Below are positions 35,197-46,728 of a DNA stretch of 64,000 nt, one piece after another. The stretch's first letter is position 1, and every line of letters begins with the position of its first letter. Source of the DNA: Alnus glutinosa (taxonomy: Eukaryota > Streptophyta > Magnoliopsida > Fagales > Betulaceae). The translations under genes and the position numbers were made by a program. The stretch spans positions 4,344,501 through 4,408,500 of the forward strand of contig NC_084891.1 in the NCBI RefSeq assembly GCF_958979055.1, written 5' to 3'. The notes beneath the pieces are model-generated. The model was not told the DNA's origin, did no database searches, and saw only the letters and a list, made by a program, of their open reading frames with translations.

Positions 35197-36803
35197 ATGG
35201 ACTACCTAGCATTTGTGCTGGTCCTTCCCTTTGTGTGGGCAGCTATTCATGTGCTTGGAGGCTGGAAGTCTTCCTCGCCCAGGCTCCCCCCAGGCCCCAA
35301 GCCTTTTCCAATCATTGGAAACATCTTGGAGCTCCAAGGAAACCAACCCCACCGAGTCCTTTCCAAGCTCTCTAAAACTCATGGACCCCTCATGACTCTC
35401 AAGCTCGGGAGTATTACAACCATAGTCATTTCCTCTCCAGACTTGGCCAAAGAAGCACTGCAAAAACACGACGACGTCTTCTCCGGCCGAACTGTCCCGG
35501 ACAGTGGCCGAGCACTCAACCACCACAAATTTTCAGTGGGTTGGCTGCCCACATCGGCTCTTTGGAGAAACCTCAGGAAAGTTTCTGCCACGCAAATATT
35601 TGCTCCACAAAGGCTCGATTCCACCCAAGCCATTCGGAGAAAAAAGGTACAAGAACTAGTGGACCATGTTAGAGAAAATAGTGGTCAAGCGGTTGATATT
35701 GGTGGAGCAGCCTTCACAACTACTCTGAAAGCCATATCAAACACTTTTTTCTCTACTGACTTGGCAGAGTATTGTTCAAATGCGTCCCAAGAGTTCCAGT
35801 ATCTCATAGTGGGTACCATGGAAGAAGCTGGAAGGCCGAATATTGCAGACTATTTCCCTGCACTTCGTTTTGTCGACCCACAAGGTACACGCCGAAGGAT
35901 GACGATTTATCTTGGAAAATGTTTTAGAATTCTGGATGGTATAATCAATGAACGATTACAATTAAGAGCATCGTCTTCAAAGGGTTCCAAGGCAAGCAGC
36001 GATGTACTCGATTCCCTCCTCGATCTCACTGAAGAAGATAATTCAGAACTGAGCTGCGACAACATCAAACATTTACTTCTGGTACGTGATTGACTACTTT
36101 TCTTGAACTTTGCTTAATTCAGAAAGCAAAATTGTGTTTCTTTTCAATTATATTTTGATCTTAACTCAGCTCACACACTGCCTTATGTCAGGATTTATTT
36201 GTTGCGGGGATCGACACAACATCTAGTACAGTGGAATGGGCAATGGCAGAGTTACTACACGACCCTGAAAAAATGGCAAAAGCCCGAGAAGAGCTTGAAC
36301 AAGTCCTTGGAAAAGACGTGCTTGTTCAAGAATCAGACATCTCAAAGTTAAACTATCTACGAGCAGTAGTGAAAGAGACCCTTCGGTTGCACCCACCAGC
36401 GCCTTTCCTGGTTCCCCACAAGGCTGAGAATGACGTAGAGATGTGTGGCTTCACGGTGCCCAGAAATGCACAAATACTGGTAAACGTGTGGGCAATGGGG
36501 CGAGATTCAAGCATATGGTCAGACCCAAATTTGTTTCTGCCTGAGAGGTTTTTAGAGAAGGACATAGACTTCAAAGGGAGAGATTTCGAGCTCATTCCCT
36601 TTGGAGCTGGAAGAAGGATCTGCCCTGGATTGCCTTTGGCCAACCGGATGGTGCACTTGATGTTGGGTTCTCTTATCCACTGCTTTAATTGGAAGCTTGC
36701 AGATGGGATGAAGCCAGAAGATATAGACATGAGTGAGACTTTTGGCATTTCCTTACATAAGGCTAAGCCTCTCCGGGCTATCCCCATGATCAGTTCCGTG
36801 TAA
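35197..36803 (+). CDS. Cytochrome P450, CYP76-like (two exons, intact)
   Basis: Exons are 35197-36081 and 36192-36803 with a 110-bp GT-AG intron in phase 0, the usual place for A-type plant P450s; 498 residues. An N-terminal membrane anchor (residues about 3-21) is followed by the proline hinge [11 protein letters not shown]. The I-helix oxygen-binding motif is AGIDTT (residues 300-305), ExxR is ETLR (357-360), and PERF is at 412-415. The haem loop [11 protein letters not shown] has Cys439. The motif [17 protein letters not shown] and overall sequence fit CYP76. Known for the family: ER-anchored mono-oxygenases acting on monoterpenols, other terpenoids and some xenobiotics. The substrate here cannot be told. 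Every key residue is present and there is no lesion. It lies on the same strand inside the last LecRK intron, 135 bp after a TRIM LTR. Confidence 0.93.
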
Positions 36804-38924
36804 TTTTCATTGCTTTTGTTTTTAGCAAATATGGATATGTGAGCCTCAAGTCTGTAGACATGCATGATGTAAGGATTTTGTGCATATGTGGAATAAACGA
36901 CTGGGCTTTTTTCTCGTGGATAAGAGATGGATCCAGCTTAGCAATACCTCCATCGACTAAATATTATAAATAACTCTGGTACAACTTTACTAATTTTTTT
37001 TCAAACTAATTATTAGTTTTGTTTTCTAACAGGTAAGTTCTACGTATCCAATAGTTTAATTTAAAAAATAAATTGTTAAAATTATACAAAAGTTATAAAT
37101 GTATCATATCTCGTACTATAATAGCATGTTAAAAATTTCATAAATAATTAAGCCCAGTTTTCAGCTTAAAAATCTCACACAAAACTTTACCTTTCTCTCT
37201 CTAGTTTCTGATTTTAAGTAGTTTTTAGTGTGAGGGAGGGTTGTAGAGTAGCAAAGCCCTACAAAAGTGAACTCTCAATAGAGAAGCTCCAAGTTTTAGG
37301 TTTAAGTGTTCTAAAGTATATTATCTAAATTCTATCTTTTTATTATTTATGTTACTTAATGTGCCGTTGTAATATCCATATAAAGTATAGGAGGTTAAAC
37401 ACCATGTTTATAATGAATGGTTATTAACTGCATATATATAACCGCCTAAATAACCGCATAACAGCTTTTGTAGGCAATTAAAAAAAATCGTTAACTACCT
37501 ACAATAATGTAGTTAGCGGTTTTAAGAGTAGGGGGAGGCAGTTAATAACTTCTAACTGCCTACCCTATATTAAAAATAGTACGGGACTTGCAATATAGTA
37601 CTAAGGAGGGTATTGTATCACAAGGATTGGGGGGTTGTTTTAGTTATGAAATACTTAAGACGTTGCCTAATTTAATTAGGAAAAAGATGATTTGTTTTGT
37701 TTTATTACTAAGCTAAACAAGTAAAATGGAGAGTTTTAAGAACAAGGAAAGTATAGGGCATTGATTTCACTCAATCCTTATACACATGGTATACTATATT
37801 CCTCCCGGATTTCCTTCACAAATGTAATACGAGCGCGTAATGATTGTCAATCACACGACGACCTCAACATGAAATTACTTTAGTTAAAAACAATGATAAT
37901 CCATCTATTTATACAAAAGTCATTCAACTTATATCTAGGGTTGAATGATTCATGCTCCCTAGTATGGACTATAAGATCTTTTAATAAGTATACACATCTA
38001 TGGAAAAAGCATAAACCATCTTAGTTAACACATAATCTCCATATAAAATTATACTAGAATGGAAAAACATTAAAGCAATTATTAAACTAAAAAGAGTGTG
38101 GAGTAATATGTGTTCCCTAGCATGAGTTATCAAATTCACATAAATTGTGTCATAAGCACCATTACACAACCATCTTTAGGCTATGTAATCATTACACTTG
38201 TATGGAAATCCAAGAACAACACAATCAACCCATGGCATTTAAAAAGAGTTTATCAACACGCTACAACTAAATTAGCTACTCATAGAGTTATGAGATTCTC
38301 TTATAGAAGAAGAAGAACCCATTTCTCTAAGAGATATAAAAACTATAACCCACACTAACAAGATGTAAAACAAATAACTTTAATAAAGGAATCTAACTTA
38401 ACAACTAAAAATACTCAAAAACAAGCTTTAAAGGAAATAAAATCTAAGAGGAACATTTAAAGAACAAGCTACGGGCTCTGGAATCTAAGGATTCCAGAGT
38501 TGTATTCAACATAAAATAATACAAACAAGAGAAAGAAGAAGAAAGAAGTGCTGAAAAATGTAAAGAATACTTGCATCAACTAAATTTCAACTTCACTTTA
38601 CTAAAAACGAATTTAAAATAAGTTACAACATCAACATACCTTTAAAACTAAGCTCTCTGGAAAACATGAAGAAAAGGGTGCATCACTTGAATGTACAAAA
38701 ACTAAAAAATGAAAATATTAACTAAAACTCTCTACATACGTAACTCTCACGTCTATGCTCTATTTATAGAGGATTTGGTACAACAAACCTAGCTCAAACA
38801 ATCATTCTCAGCCGCACAAAATGATGGTGACAACTTCTGATTAGGACCGCACAACTTAAGGATGAATTTGAGCCACACAAAAAGCTGCCGATATCTGAAG
38901 ATCTTTCTGAAATATCCGAAGTCG
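36804..38924 (+). other. P450 downstream region and remainder of the LecRK intron
   Basis: AT-rich. Sequence at 37380-37590 repeats words such as AACCGC and CAGTTA in both orientations, suggesting a decayed element. The part at 37610-38760 contains a TTGATTTCACTCAATCC motif similar to the Athila-type LTR at 45190, so it may be an LTR remnant. No open frame with a domain. Confidence 0.4.
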
Positions 38925-39014
38925 ATCGATCGATTTATTTTGCCTTGGAGATTTCGATCGATCGAATGTAGATCTATCGATTTAAATTCGACTGAAGAAT
39001 CGATCGATCGATTT
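38925..39014. repeat. Cluster of CGATCGATCG palindromes
   Basis: Within about 90 bases the words TCGATCGATCGATTT, TTTCGATCGATCGAAT, ATCTATCGATTTAAATTCG and AATCGATCGATCGATTTT occur in tandem. A related cluster is in the solo LTR at about 49400-49530. It lies just before the acceptor of the last LecRK exon. Confidence 0.75.
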
Positions 39015-39032
39015 TAAACTATATATATATAG

Positions 39033-39868
39033 GTGAAAGGGAGTACATCGCAGAAATATGCACTATTGGGCGTCTGAGGCACAAAAACATTGTGCAACTC
39101 CACGGTTGGTGCCATGAGGACGAGCATCTGCTCCTGGTGTATGAATACATGCAAAACGGCAGCCTGGATCTGTTCATCGGAAAAGGGTTTCTTGACTGGA
39201 AAACTAGGCACAAGATATTGACAGGGTTGGCTTCCGCATTACTATACCTCCACGAAGAGTGTGGAAACCCTGTGGTTCATCGAGACGTTAAGCCTAGCAA
39301 CGTGATGTTAGATTCTGATTATAATGCCCATTTGGGTGATTTCGGGCTTGCAAGATTGCTCCAAAACGACGCGTCGGTTACAACCATGTTGGCTGGGACT
39401 CCAGGCTATTTGGCCCCAGAAGTAGGCTTCACAGGAAAGGCTACGCCGGAATCGGACGTGTATAGCTTTGGCATGGTGGTTCTAGAAGTAATATGTGGGA
39501 AAAGATCGAGGGGTGTCATGGACGAAGACAGTTTGGTAGATTATGTATGGAATTTGTACGGGAAAAATGTGTTGCTTGAGTGTGTGGACAAGAAGCTCGA
39601 AGGGAACTGCAAATTTGATGAGGAGGAAGTGAAGAGGACGCTGATTGTAGGGCTTGCATGTTTGCACCCAGATTCTAGTTTCCGGCCTAGGATCAGAAAA
39701 GTGGTGCATATTCTTTTGAACCCAAACGAGCCGGCCCTGATGATCAACTTGCCAGAAACTCGACCTTGTGGATTTTATGTATCGATATCTTCTTCTTCTG
39801 CTGCTTACACAACCACAAATTTTGGCTCTAAAACTGGCTCTGCTTTGCTTGATCATGAGATCGATTGA
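39033..39868 (+). pseudogene. LecRK last exon (kinase domain and C-terminus)
   Basis: The AG acceptor at 39031-39032 and phase match the donor at 25111. It encodes the rest of the Ser/Thr kinase: the alpha-C region, catalytic loop HRDVKPSN, DFGLAR, GTPGYLAPE and the C-lobe, ending with TGA at 39866. All catalytic residues are present. The fit in phase and content shows it was the same gene as 12115-25110, with a 13.9-kb intron that now contains a whole P450 gene. Whether the pieces can still be spliced together is doubtful. It could be transcribed separately as a kinase-only fragment, but no promoter is evident. Confidence 0.87.
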
Positions 39869-39950
39869 GGTCCAATATCACTATTAGTGATTACATATAT
39901 ATAGATATATACATGCAATGAAATTGACTATTGAAAAATTGTGCACCCGG

Positions 39951-40184
39951 TGTAACGACACAATCCTAAAACAATACAATATTGTTCGCTTTTAGCTCTC
40001 TCGAACTAGACTTCTCAGTATATCGATCACCTATCCTGACATTACTCTCGTATAAACACGCTTAACTGCGAAATTTTGATAGGTTCTTAACTATCACAAC
40101 TTCAAGACACATTACGTTAAGAAGGGTGCGAATATTTATACAAGCATATCCTCAATTTTCATACCCAAGCGATGGGACATCACA
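39951..40184. mobile_element. Short solo LTR (234 bp) with TSD CCCGG
   Basis: It starts TGTAACGACA and ends GGGACATCACA, flanked by CCCGG at 39946-39950 and 40185-40189. Diverged relatives lie at 50805-50983 and about 61741-61923 (shared words: ATAAACACGCTTA, AAGAAGGGTGCGAATAT). No internal region is seen. Confidence 0.75.
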
Positions 40185-40189
40185 CCCGG

Positions 40190-41824
40190 CCTCCCGGCAA
40201 ATTAAAAATAAAAATAAAATAAAATAAAAATATGCAGCTCCATTGTTCAATTTTTACTAGTGCTTTGGATTTCCACCTTATAACGTGTATATATGTATGT
40301 AAAAGATTCGTTGATAGGGACATAAACTGTCATACATATATGAGATACAAAAGATTTTCCCTTAAAACTGAAATCATGGGGTTAATATATTGAGCAAAGT
40401 GACTACGATATCTGTCATATGTAACATTGATTTACATTTAAGCATTCGGCAAAATGAAATTTTACTCATCGTCTATCGTGAATATATAAAGGGTAATGGA
40501 AAAACTTTTTCCAACTAGGAATATGGCTAAGAAATCTGTTAATATAAATACTTGAATGTTATATATGAACCTTTAGGCAAAACAATAAATATCTAAAGAT
40601 TTCCATAACAAAGAAAAAGGCAGAACTGGCTTTACCAGGGACAATCTAAATCGAAGAAAAATTTACTGTCCATCCAAGACATAAAGCTAACAACATCAAA
40701 TTTCATGATTCTCTCAAGAGTTCAGTAACAAATTATTAATCACAGGATTAAATGTTCTAAAACCAGAAACAGAACAAAGCTTAGTATATATCCAGAAACA
40801 AGCCATCTGATCTCATTCTTGTTAAACAACCACTTATCTCAAAAGCTTAAGTTGATAGGAAGAGGTAAATTTAATCACTTAATCAATACTTCAACAACCC
40901 TTACCAACAAATTAAGGCATATAAATATGGTACATGTTCTACTTTTACAACGAAAAATCTGATGGGATCCCACCGGCCTAGCTAACCGTAATATGCAATT
41001 GACACTTCAAAGCAGCTAGAAAAGAAAACAATTGTTGGGGTGTACATAACAGTGTCGTTCTGTTCACATGGACAGCTCTTATATAGAACATGTCTTGTTG
41101 TGTGCGATTTCAAATGCCATAGAAAGCTTTAGCTTTCCTCTCTCGACACCAATTGATTTTCAGATAAAATTGTCAAAAGCCCAATCCAACAACAATATTA
41201 GATGTGTAGAGTTGGTGATAGAGATAAAGAATAAAATTGACAACTAGATCTTAATTAGGAACTTCTTAAATCTGGAAGCTCTATTAGAGAAAGTGCACTC
41301 AAAAGTTGAAACCAGCAAGAGAAAATTCATTGATGAATATTTTGATATTATTTTCTTTTAGCAAATTAAAATGGAGTTCCTGCAGAAAACTTTTCTGTTA
41401 ACAGTTGGTGAAAAAGACGTGCATGTGATTTGTATTATAAGAAAGTTGACTAGACGGGTGGTGGAGTATCATGTTTGCAAATGTTTGTCCTAACGTTATG
41501 CATGGTGGTCGAATAAACAAGGTGGCAAGTTGGCAACCGCATAATTGCTGTTTGGTGGGATAATTCAAGGTTACGAAATTTGGAACATAAAGGCCATTAT
41601 CAAAACGTTAGTGTTTGGTGAGTGGATCAGCAATGATATTCTTTGAATTGATATTAGAGGATTCTTCTTATTTTTCCCCATCAATCAGCAATCAGCAATT
41701 ACACAGTACTCCAAAATGGGGATGGCCGGCAATCCCTCTTCTTTTTCTTTTTTTCTTTTTTAAATTTATTTTTAATTTTATTAATTTTAATTAATTTTTA
41801 AAAATATTAATTTTTTTTATTTTT
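40190..41824. other. Intergenic, nothing recognised
   Basis: AT-rich, with no coding frame carrying a domain and no clear repeat. A pyrimidine-rich run near 41738-41762 precedes the Mutator-like end. Confidence 0.45.
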
Positions 41825-42026
41825 TTATTTTTGTATATAGTGCCATATGTCAACCTCAGCGGTTGACACATGGTGGGCCGTTAATATTTGGACGTAAAAT
41901 ATACCAGAGGTACCAAACGAGTTTTTACCTCTAACTCAGGTATAGTACCAAATATAAAACAAATGAAAACCCAGATACTAAATTTAAAAAAGCTTAAAAC
42001 TCAAGTAGTAATAGGATATTTAACCC
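41825..42026. mobile_element. Right end of a Mutator-like element of the GGGTTAAATA family
   Basis: It ends AGGATATTTAACCC at 42026. The body (GTCAACCTCAGCGGTTGACACATGG, then TACCAAA...AGCTTAAAACTC) pairs in inverted orientation with 42136-42340. Confidence 0.65.
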
Positions 42027-42135
42027 TAAGTTTTATGATGAGTGTTACATTTATTCAATTTGATATTTGTCAACAGACATGGCAATGGTTATTTCATTTA
42101 TCTTATAGTATTAGGAAAAACGATAAATTACGAAA

Positions 42136-42500
42136 GGGTTAAATATCCTATTAGTACTTGAGTTTTAAGCTTTTTTAAATTTAGTACCTGAGTTTTTATT
42201 TATTTCATAGGTAGACTTGAGGTAAAAACCACTTTGGTACTTCTGTTACATTTTCCATCCAAATATATATTAATGGTCTGGCACGTGTCAACCGCTGAAG
42301 TTGATACGTAGCATTATATGAAAAAAATTAAAAATTAAAAAATAAAAATATTTAAAAATTAATTGAAAATAAAAAAAAAATGAAAAAAAAAAAAGAAAAA
42401 AAAAGAAAAAAAAAAAAGATAAGATGGGTGGCTAAGCCACCTTCTTGGCCGGTCTGGGGGTGGTTCAGCCACCTCCATGGGCAAACCCTCTAAGGGAAAA
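42136..42500. mobile_element. Left end of a Mutator-like element of the same family
   Basis: It begins GGGTTAAATATCCTATTAGTACTTGAG and runs into A-rich tracts and a GGTGGCTAAGCCACC...GGGTGGTTCAGCCACC block like the interior of 27877-29302. Together with 41825-42026 the two ends face each other with 109 bp between them, the reverse of a normal element. Confidence 0.65.
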
Positions 42501-42808
42501 TAGACAAGCAGGTGAACCGTAAAGTTAATTAATTTTTTGGGCCGTTACATGTTATGATCGATTTATTACCTACTATGTCAGTGTCTCCATTGTAATTTTT
42601 GGCTCCTACTTCGTTGTAGTTATTGGATCAGTCCTCAACTCAGCCGCACCATCAGATGGTAACCCGTTCACAAATTGGTTCTCTTCAACCAAATTCCTAC
42701 AGTGGATATCAGTTATTTTATTCTACAAATATGGGCATTACACACGACTTTATGTGTGCCTAAGCCCATGTGTTTTTTTAGGCTAACAAGTCCCCAGCCT
42801 GTCGAGAG

Positions 42809-43796
42809 TAGGGCTGAGCATGGGGCTATCTGTGTGAGGCGGTTCGGGATGGGGCGGGGATCCGCGGGTTTTGCGGGGATTCGCGGGGATAGAGGTTAAA
42901 TCCATGGAGGCATTGAAATCTTCTGCTTTGTGTTCTTTAAAAAAATAAACAAAAATGAGAAAATAAGATTACTGAAGCCAATGCGTAGCAAAGAATATCA
43001 ATTGATAGAATGTCCAAAAGAAAAAAAGTAACAAGAAGATAGAAAGAGACAAAGAACATTGAAGAGAAGGTTACCAATTAAGCAAACAAGATTTTTATGG
43101 TGAAGGCGGAAAATAATGGTGAGCTTAGCCAAGAAATCATCTTTGCCTTTGATTTTGTCTCTAGAGAATTGCTTTACAACTATTTCAATAGCAGTATAAT
43201 CATCCTTGATATTCAAAATTCCTTTGTAAACAACGCAAAACCCACCTTCACCCGACCTCATACTCTCATGGAAGTTGTTGGTAGCCTTCTTTATATCCTT
43301 AAACTTGAATTCCTTGGGCATCTCAGACAACCAACACAAGCTCTTATCAAAAAAGTTAGAGTCCTCATCACTTCTTCTTCTTCTTGATCTCTTCACAAAC
43401 AGAACACCGAATAGGATCAACAATATCACACCTGCAAGGATTCCATGGTAGAGCGGCACTAGCTTAGAAAATGAAGTGAAGAAGGCTCTGGAAAGTAGGA
43501 AGTAGAAAATAAGATGGGAAAAAAAAATGGTGCGACGCTGGCTTTAGTTAGGGTTAGGTTAGGGTTTTTCTTTTTCTTTTTCTTTTTCTTTTTCTTTTTC
43601 TTTTTCTTTTCCTTGCGGGGCAGGGCGGGTCCCCGGGGTTTTTTAAAACCCCAACCCGTAACCTGCCTCGCCCCGCACGGGTTGGACAAAATCCAACCCG
43701 TACCTGCATGAAAACCCTCCAAAACCGCGGTATTTGGGGCAAGGCGGGGCAAGGGGTGCAGGTTGGGGCGGGTCCGCGGGTTTTTGCTCACCCCTA
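42809..43796. mobile_element. Non-autonomous hAT element carrying a receptor-kinase gene fragment
   Basis: 988 bp. Terminal inverted repeats are TAGGGCTGAGCA and TGCTCACCCCTA (11 of 12 match). It is flanked by the 8-bp duplication GTCGAGAG at 42801-42808 and 43797-43804, the hallmark of hAT elements. The subterminal regions are GC-rich with repeated CGGGG and GCGGG words, followed by a (TTTTTC)n run at about 43566-43610. The middle (about 42990-43520) is a piece of a plant receptor kinase on the minus strand. There is no transposase. Confidence 0.9.
42998..43459 (-). pseudogene. Captured receptor-kinase fragment (transmembrane helix and start of kinase)
   Basis: The open frame has a transmembrane helix (GILAGVILLILFGVLFV), a basic stop-transfer stretch, a juxtamembrane segment with FKFKDIKKATNNFHE, and a kinase glycine loop in which the third glycine is replaced (SGEGGFCVVYKG). 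It continues to HHKNLVCLIG and then runs into what looks like a retained intron starting GTAACC. This fits a genomic, not mRNA-derived, copy of an L-type-lectin-like receptor kinase. The rest of the kinase is absent and the extracellular domain is missing. It is not a copy of the LecRK at 12115-39868, whose sequence differs. Confidence 0.82.
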
Positions 43797-44946
43797 GTCG
43801 AGAGGCCATGGACCAAGAATATGATGCTCTATTGGCTAATAACACCAGGACGTTATGCCCCAAACCTACTGCTCATCATTTAGCTATAAACAAATGGTGT
43901 ACAAATTAAAATAGAGGTTTGTGGCCAAAGGCTTTGATCAACAATGGGGAGTTGATTATACCAAAGCCTTTAGCCCAGTCATTAAGCCTGCTATAGTCCG
44001 GGATTTACTTTCGATTGGAGTTCATTTCAATTTGGACTATGAGTCAATTGGATATTTCAAATACATTCCTCCATGGAACGCTGCAAGAATAGGCGTATAT
44101 GACTCAACCCATTGCATGGGTTTGTGCATCCTCAATTTTCAAACTTTGTTTGCGAATTAAACAAGGTCATTTATGGCTTGAAACAAGCACCTCGTGCTTG
44201 GTGTCTTCGTCTATCTAATGCTCTTATTGAATTTGATTTTGTTCAGTCTCTTGTTGATAATTCTCTCTTTATATATTATCAAGGTGCTGTGAAATTATTT
44301 CTTTTGGTGTACGTTGATGACATTTTGGTTACAGAAAACACATGTTTAGTTATTGCTTCCCCTCTTATGAAGCGAATGGATTTTGCTTTGAAGTATTTGG
44401 GGGAGTTAACATACTTTTTAGGAATTCAAATGCTCAGGGAGCCGTCTGGCATGCATTTGAGACAGTCCAAATATATTTTTGATCTCTTACATAAAGCAAA
44501 GGGTGCTAAACCTTATATTTCCCCTTGTGTTTCCAGTTCCAAGTTGTCCTCTTTAGATGGTGATCTGATTCCTAATGTCTATGAATATCGGCAGTTGATT
44601 GGCGCACTCCAATACTGTACATTGACTCACCCTAAGATTGCATATTCTGTGAATCAGTTGTGTCAATATTTACACTCACCTACGTTTGCTCATTGGATAG
44701 CCCTCAAACGTGTTCTTTGTTATTTTAAGGACTATGTGGATCATGGTCTTTTTTATTCAAGAAGTTCTTTATCTTTACAAGCATATTGTAATTTTGACTG
44801 TGCAAGTGATCCTGATGATCGTCGCTTGATAACTGGCTTTGGGGTGTTCTTTGGCCCTTGTCTTGTTTCCTGGCATGTGCTAAAAAGCAGTCTTCACTGT
44901 CCAAATTCATTACTAAAGCTAAATATAACGTTATGGCTATGGTAAC

Positions 44947-46510
44947 TGATGTGGCATTTTATTTACCAAAATATATCAATAATAATTAACCACTCGCAAT
45001 AGAACGAATCCTTGTAGGATAAGGCTATAGAGAGGGTGTCGAACCTCAAGGACTGCAGGGGTATTGTTATCAAGCTTATCAAGATTAAATATAACTTAAT
45101 TTAAAAGATATTTGATTTTTGTTTTCTAAAAATAAATGCATAAAAGTAAAAGACATAAATTTAAATAGAATATGGATGAAATAAAGAATAGGGGATTGAT
45201 TTCACCACTCACCGCATAACAATGGTCAATCATAAATTAACAAGGAAAATTCATACTATGCATGATATAGGGATCGTCTCACTCAAGTAGTCAAGAAATT
45301 ACCTCTAAAGAATAAGTATAATCTACCTTTGGTTGGCACGAACCATCCACCTAACCATTAAGATGCAATACAACTCGTCTTCCCTAGGTATGGATTAGCT
45401 ACGCCTTTAATAGGATACACACAATCAATGGAATAGTATAACCCATCTTCGGTTGGTACGAACTGTCTACCTAAATTATACTAAACTAGGGTGTAGTACA
45501 ATCCGTCTTTCCTAGGCATGGCTTATCTAATCCTCTTGATTATATGTCAATTAAAACCGTTGTATAACAATCATTCACATAATCACAGAAAATATGAAGG
45601 ATTGAGTTCAATCAATATAAAAGACTTTCTAAGACAAGATAAGAAATTCATAATGATTGAATATAAACATTAAAATTAATTATCACAGTTATACAACCAT
45701 CATGCATAGAGAAAATCCCAAACTAAAATACAATCAAACCATCGTTACTTGGAAAGGGCTACATCAATACCCTATTACGAATTCAGCTGTTCATCATGGT
45801 GCTGGGATGGATTCCTGCCATGTTCTTCTCCTCTTCAACTTGTCAAGCCTCCAAGAAGAATTTTCTGTCTAAAATTAAGCACAAGCACACTTCTCTTGAA
45901 GCTTAAGGGTCTATTTATAGGGACCAGGAGAGGCCTAGAAGCTCTTCAAATTCCAGAAAAATCGTCTCTTGAGTCTTCTTGTCTAAGTATGAGATTGAAA
46001 CTTCAATCCAAGTAGCAAAAGGATTCCAAATTCGTCAATAATTGCGGTCTTTTATGGCGGGGCGATTTTGGCATAGTAAACTTCCGAATTAGGGAAAAGC
46101 TATTTCTGACATATTTGTTGAATTTTTTATTATCTTTCCAACTCCATGAATGTCATTGCAATCCAATATCTGAATCAAAAGTTATGATCAAAACACTGTG
46201 ACATATGCAGAATCCAAATTTGAATCAAATCCTATTTTGACTCTTATTGGATAAATTCCGATTTAATCTTTCACTTGATTTGATTAAACTTAACCACATC
46301 ATATAAGTCTTCTATTATGATTGGTTAAGTTTACCAATATCTTATAGGTCTTCTCAAAATGTACTTTAAGCCCAAAATCAATTGAATTGATTGCATCTTT
46401 ATTTAAAACCTGAAAACAATAAAACAACACAAAATCAAACAAATAATAATGCTAAGGAATTAATATATATAAGTTAAGGGGCTTGAATGTGCAACATTTG
46501 ACACTTATCA
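44947..46510 (-). mobile_element. Solo LTR of an Athila-type Gypsy element (1564 bp)
   Basis: It begins TGATGTGGC and ends CACTTATCA, flanked by GTAAC (44942-44946 and 46511-46515). The reverse complement starts TGATAAGTGTCAAATGTTGCACATT, matching the LTR at 57461. Inside, about 45320-45540, a 120-bp unit (GGTTGGTACGAAC...CTACC, then CCTAGGTATGG) is present twice. There is no internal region, so it is a recombination remnant. Confidence 0.85.
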
Positions 46511-46728
46511 GTAACCTAATGCAGTGTGACGTAGCGGGTTCACAAAAACAAAAAATACAAGAATTACAACTCTACTCAAACCAAAATTCTATTAAGAAAT
46601 TAAGCCAAAAAGAATAGAAACTCACTTTCCAAGTGTTTCCATTGATAAACAATTAAAATAACATCAAAAACTTCGTACTATGGTCTTTATAACATTTTCT
46701 AACCGTTAACTTAAACATTTAAGATAAG

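Larger units (their letters stand above)
42620..44946 (+). pseudogene. Decayed Copia pol (RT and RNase H), split by a hAT element and a solo LTR
   Basis: RT start (MDQEYDALLANNTR) follows the hAT insertion at 43805. Later come AKGFDQQWGVDYTKAFSP at 43921, a region with frameshifts near 44100, LKQAPRAWCLRLSNAL and YVDDILV at about 44310-44330, and a partial RNase H up to about 44940. Reading frames are broken in several places. The pre-RT sequence lies before 42801. The solo LTR at 44947 interrupts the RNase H end. No LTRs of this element are recognised. Confidence 0.8.

Noticed and set aside
43555-43610. Telomere-like AGGGTTAGG words in the hAT element
   Set aside because: Only two or three imperfect units beside a TTTTTC microsatellite; no evidence of telomeric origin.
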